Positions 14,827-15,841 of a stretch of DNA of 15,841 nt are shown here, piece after piece. Position numbers and translations under genes: made by a program. Source of the stretch: JADJPL01 sp964607915 (GTDB lineage: Bacteria > Bacteroidota > Bacteroidia > Chitinophagales > Saprospiraceae); NCBI GenBank assembly GCA_964607915.1, contig CAZSMU010000083.1, forward strand, positions 1 through 15,841, in the 5' to 3' direction. Every line of letters begins with the position of its first letter. The first letter of the stretch is position 1. The notes under the pieces were generated by a model. The model was given only the letters and a program-made list of their open reading frames with translations. It was not told the DNA's origin and made no database searches.

Positions 14827-15477
14827 ATGTACGAAATACTCTTAGCCGAAATCAGCCCCTTCCACGCAAAGCTGGCCGCCGTTTCCAAGACCCGCCCGCC
14901 GGAAGATATCCTGGCGCTCTACCACAAGGGTCAGCGCTTATTTGCCGAAAACAAAGTACAGGAGCTCCTCCCGAAAGCCGATGCCCTGCCCAAAGACATA
15001 GAGTGGCACTTCATAGGGCACCTGCAAAAGAACAAAGTACGCCAAATAGCCCCCTTCATCGCCGCTATCGAATCGGTGGACAGCCTCGATCTGCTGGTCG
15101 AAATCCATAAGCAGGCAGCCAAAAACGAACGGGTCATCCCTTGCCTGCTGGAATTTCACATCGCACAGGAGGAGAGCAAATTCGGACTCGACCTGGAAAG
15201 TGCTGAGGACTTGCTGCGCTCCGATGTCTTCGCTTCCCTCACCCATGTGCGCATCGCAGGTGTCATGGGCATGGCGACGTTCACCGAGGACCGGGAACAG
15301 GTCCGCCGGGAGTTCCAGCAGCTAAAGGCGATTTTTGACCGCCTGAAAAGCGCGTTCTTTGCGCAAGACCCCGGGTTCTGCGAGATTTCCATGGGTATGT
15401 CTTCCGACTACCGCATTGCTCTGGAAGAAGGCAGTACCCTGGTGCGCATCGGAACGCTACTCTTCGGGGCGCGCTAA
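14827..15477 (+). CDS. YggS/PLPBP family pyridoxal phosphate homeostasis protein
   Basis: This is a fold-type III PLP-binding barrel protein that buffers pyridoxal 5'-phosphate and influences amino-acid balance; no enzyme activity is known. The 216-residue length is close to the family (about 225-235), with a slightly short N terminus. The PLP lysine is K21 in AAVSKTRP, followed by FAENKVQE (39-46), WHFIGHLQKNKVR (60-72), the phosphate-binding SMGMSSDY (188-195) and GSTLVRIGTLLFG (202-214). In most homologues the second motif begins FGEN; here Gly is replaced by Ala (A40). The gene follows the deoxynucleoside kinase by 8 bases. Its TAA stop overlaps the TAG stop of the convergent T9SS-sorted protein gene. 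Confidence 0.95.
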   Translation: MYEILLAEISPFHAKLAAVSKTRPPEDILALYHKGQRLFAENKVQELLPKADALPKDIEWHFIGHLQKNKVRQIAPFIAAIESVDSLDLLVEIHKQAAKNERVIPCLLEFHIAQEESKFGLDLESAEDLLRSDVFASLTHVRIAGVMGMATFTEDREQVRREFQQLKAIFDRLKSAFFAQDPGFCEISMGMSSDYRIALEEGSTLVRIGTLLFGAR

Positions 15478-15841
15478 TGGTCTTTCATCACTTTTGCCAC
15501 CCATACCTTTTGACTGCCGACCAGCCGTAGGACATAGCTACCGGCAGGAAGGGCGCTGACATCCAATTCCCTCAAAAACCGCGCATCTGCTATGGATTTC
15601 AACAGCCGCCCCTGCAGATCGAACAGGTGCAGGGTCAGCGAACCTTCTACGACCTCGGGCATTTCAAAGAACAACGACTGCGAGACAGGATTGGGGAAGA
15701 CTTTTAGGGCCTCCGTATCCGGCAGGTCGAAAAGCCCGGTGGGCCGGGCTGCTTCCCAGGGGGTGCGAAACAACTGTATGCCTCCCCGGTTGTTGCCTAC
15801 TGCCATTTCGAGGTAGCCATCGCCGTCGAGGTCGCCCAGCG
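15474..15841 (-). CDS. T9SS-sorted FG-GAP repeat protein, C-terminal part
   Basis: The gene is cut by the right edge of the window; only its last roughly 122 codons are present. Reading from the edge, LGDLDGDGYLEMAVGNNRGG is an FG-GAP/VCBS calcium-binding repeat of an integrin-like propeller blade. After a short linker, the last 75 residues form a type IX secretion system type A sorting domain: VFPNPVSQSLFFEM, LHLFDLQGRLLKSI, LDVSALPAGSYVLRLV and a terminal VAKVMKDH. The protein should be exported by Sec, moved across the outer membrane by T9SS, and anchored or released after the domain is removed. The function of the N-terminal part is outside the window. Confidence 0.9.
   Translation of the reverse strand, partial: LGDLDGDGYLEMAVGNNRGGIQLFRTPWEAARPTGLFDLPDTEALKVFPNPVSQSLFFEMPEVVEGSLTLHLFDLQGRLLKSIADARFLRELDVSALPAGSYVLRLVGSQKVWVAKVMKDH

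Overview
The window looks like chromosomal DNA from a free-living Bacteroidota, probably of the Saprospiria or a similar environmental group. The evidence is a T9SS type A C-terminal sorting domain on an FG-GAP protein at the right edge, a TonB-dependent receptor with an N-terminal carboxypeptidase-regulatory-like domain, a DUF6089-type outer-membrane barrel, a DUF4105/Lnb-type lipoprotein acyltransferase, start sites without Shine-Dalgarno sequences, and -7 promoter boxes of the form TAnnTTTG. By eye the DNA is G+C-rich for this phylum. The taxon is inferred from gene content only. No rRNA, tRNA, CRISPR array, transposase or phage gene was seen, and no gene-free stretch exceeds 300 bases.

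Layout. Positions 60-6822 hold four minus-strand genes, read from right to left: a MoxR/ChlI-like AAA+ ATPase, a TonB-dependent receptor that starts one base after the ATPase stop, a lipoprotein prolyl oligopeptidase, and a small class I SAM methyltransferase. A long stem-loop separates the last two. A 37-bp divergent gap leads to a plus-strand run (6860-10568): a lipoprotein of unknown function, the ribosomal RNA methyltransferase RlmH, a rhomboid protease, a DUF4105/Lnb-type protein and a HAD-IA phosphatase. Convergent to it lies a minus-strand block (10598-13925): gatC, a LolD/MacB-like ABC ATPase, a DUF6089-type outer-membrane protein, and a fused NAD(P)H-hydrate epimerase/dehydratase that seems to have its own promoter. 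To the right, a deoxynucleoside kinase and a YggS/PLPBP protein run on the plus strand (14171-15477). They meet a partial T9SS-sorted FG-GAP protein tail-to-tail with overlapping stop codons.

Functional themes. Much of the content is conserved maintenance: ribosome modification (RlmH), tRNA-dependent amidation (GatC), metabolite repair (NnrE-NnrD), nucleotide salvage and PLP homeostasis. A second theme is the envelope: a lipoprotein, the Lnb-type enzyme expected to finish lipoprotein lipidation, a rhomboid protease, an orphan LolD-like ATPase, an outer-membrane barrel, and a receptor/peptidase pair that would suit peptide scavenging.

I saw no clear new multi-gene defence or biosynthetic system. 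The most unusual signal is a small family of related palindromic elements at 751-815, 12119-12140 and 13971-14050. They share a GCAACAAGTCT-like arm and lie shortly upstream of start codons, and two of them overlap predicted Bacteroidota promoters. The coupling of a MoxR-like ATPase to a receptor rather than to a von Willebrand A partner is the other point worth following.
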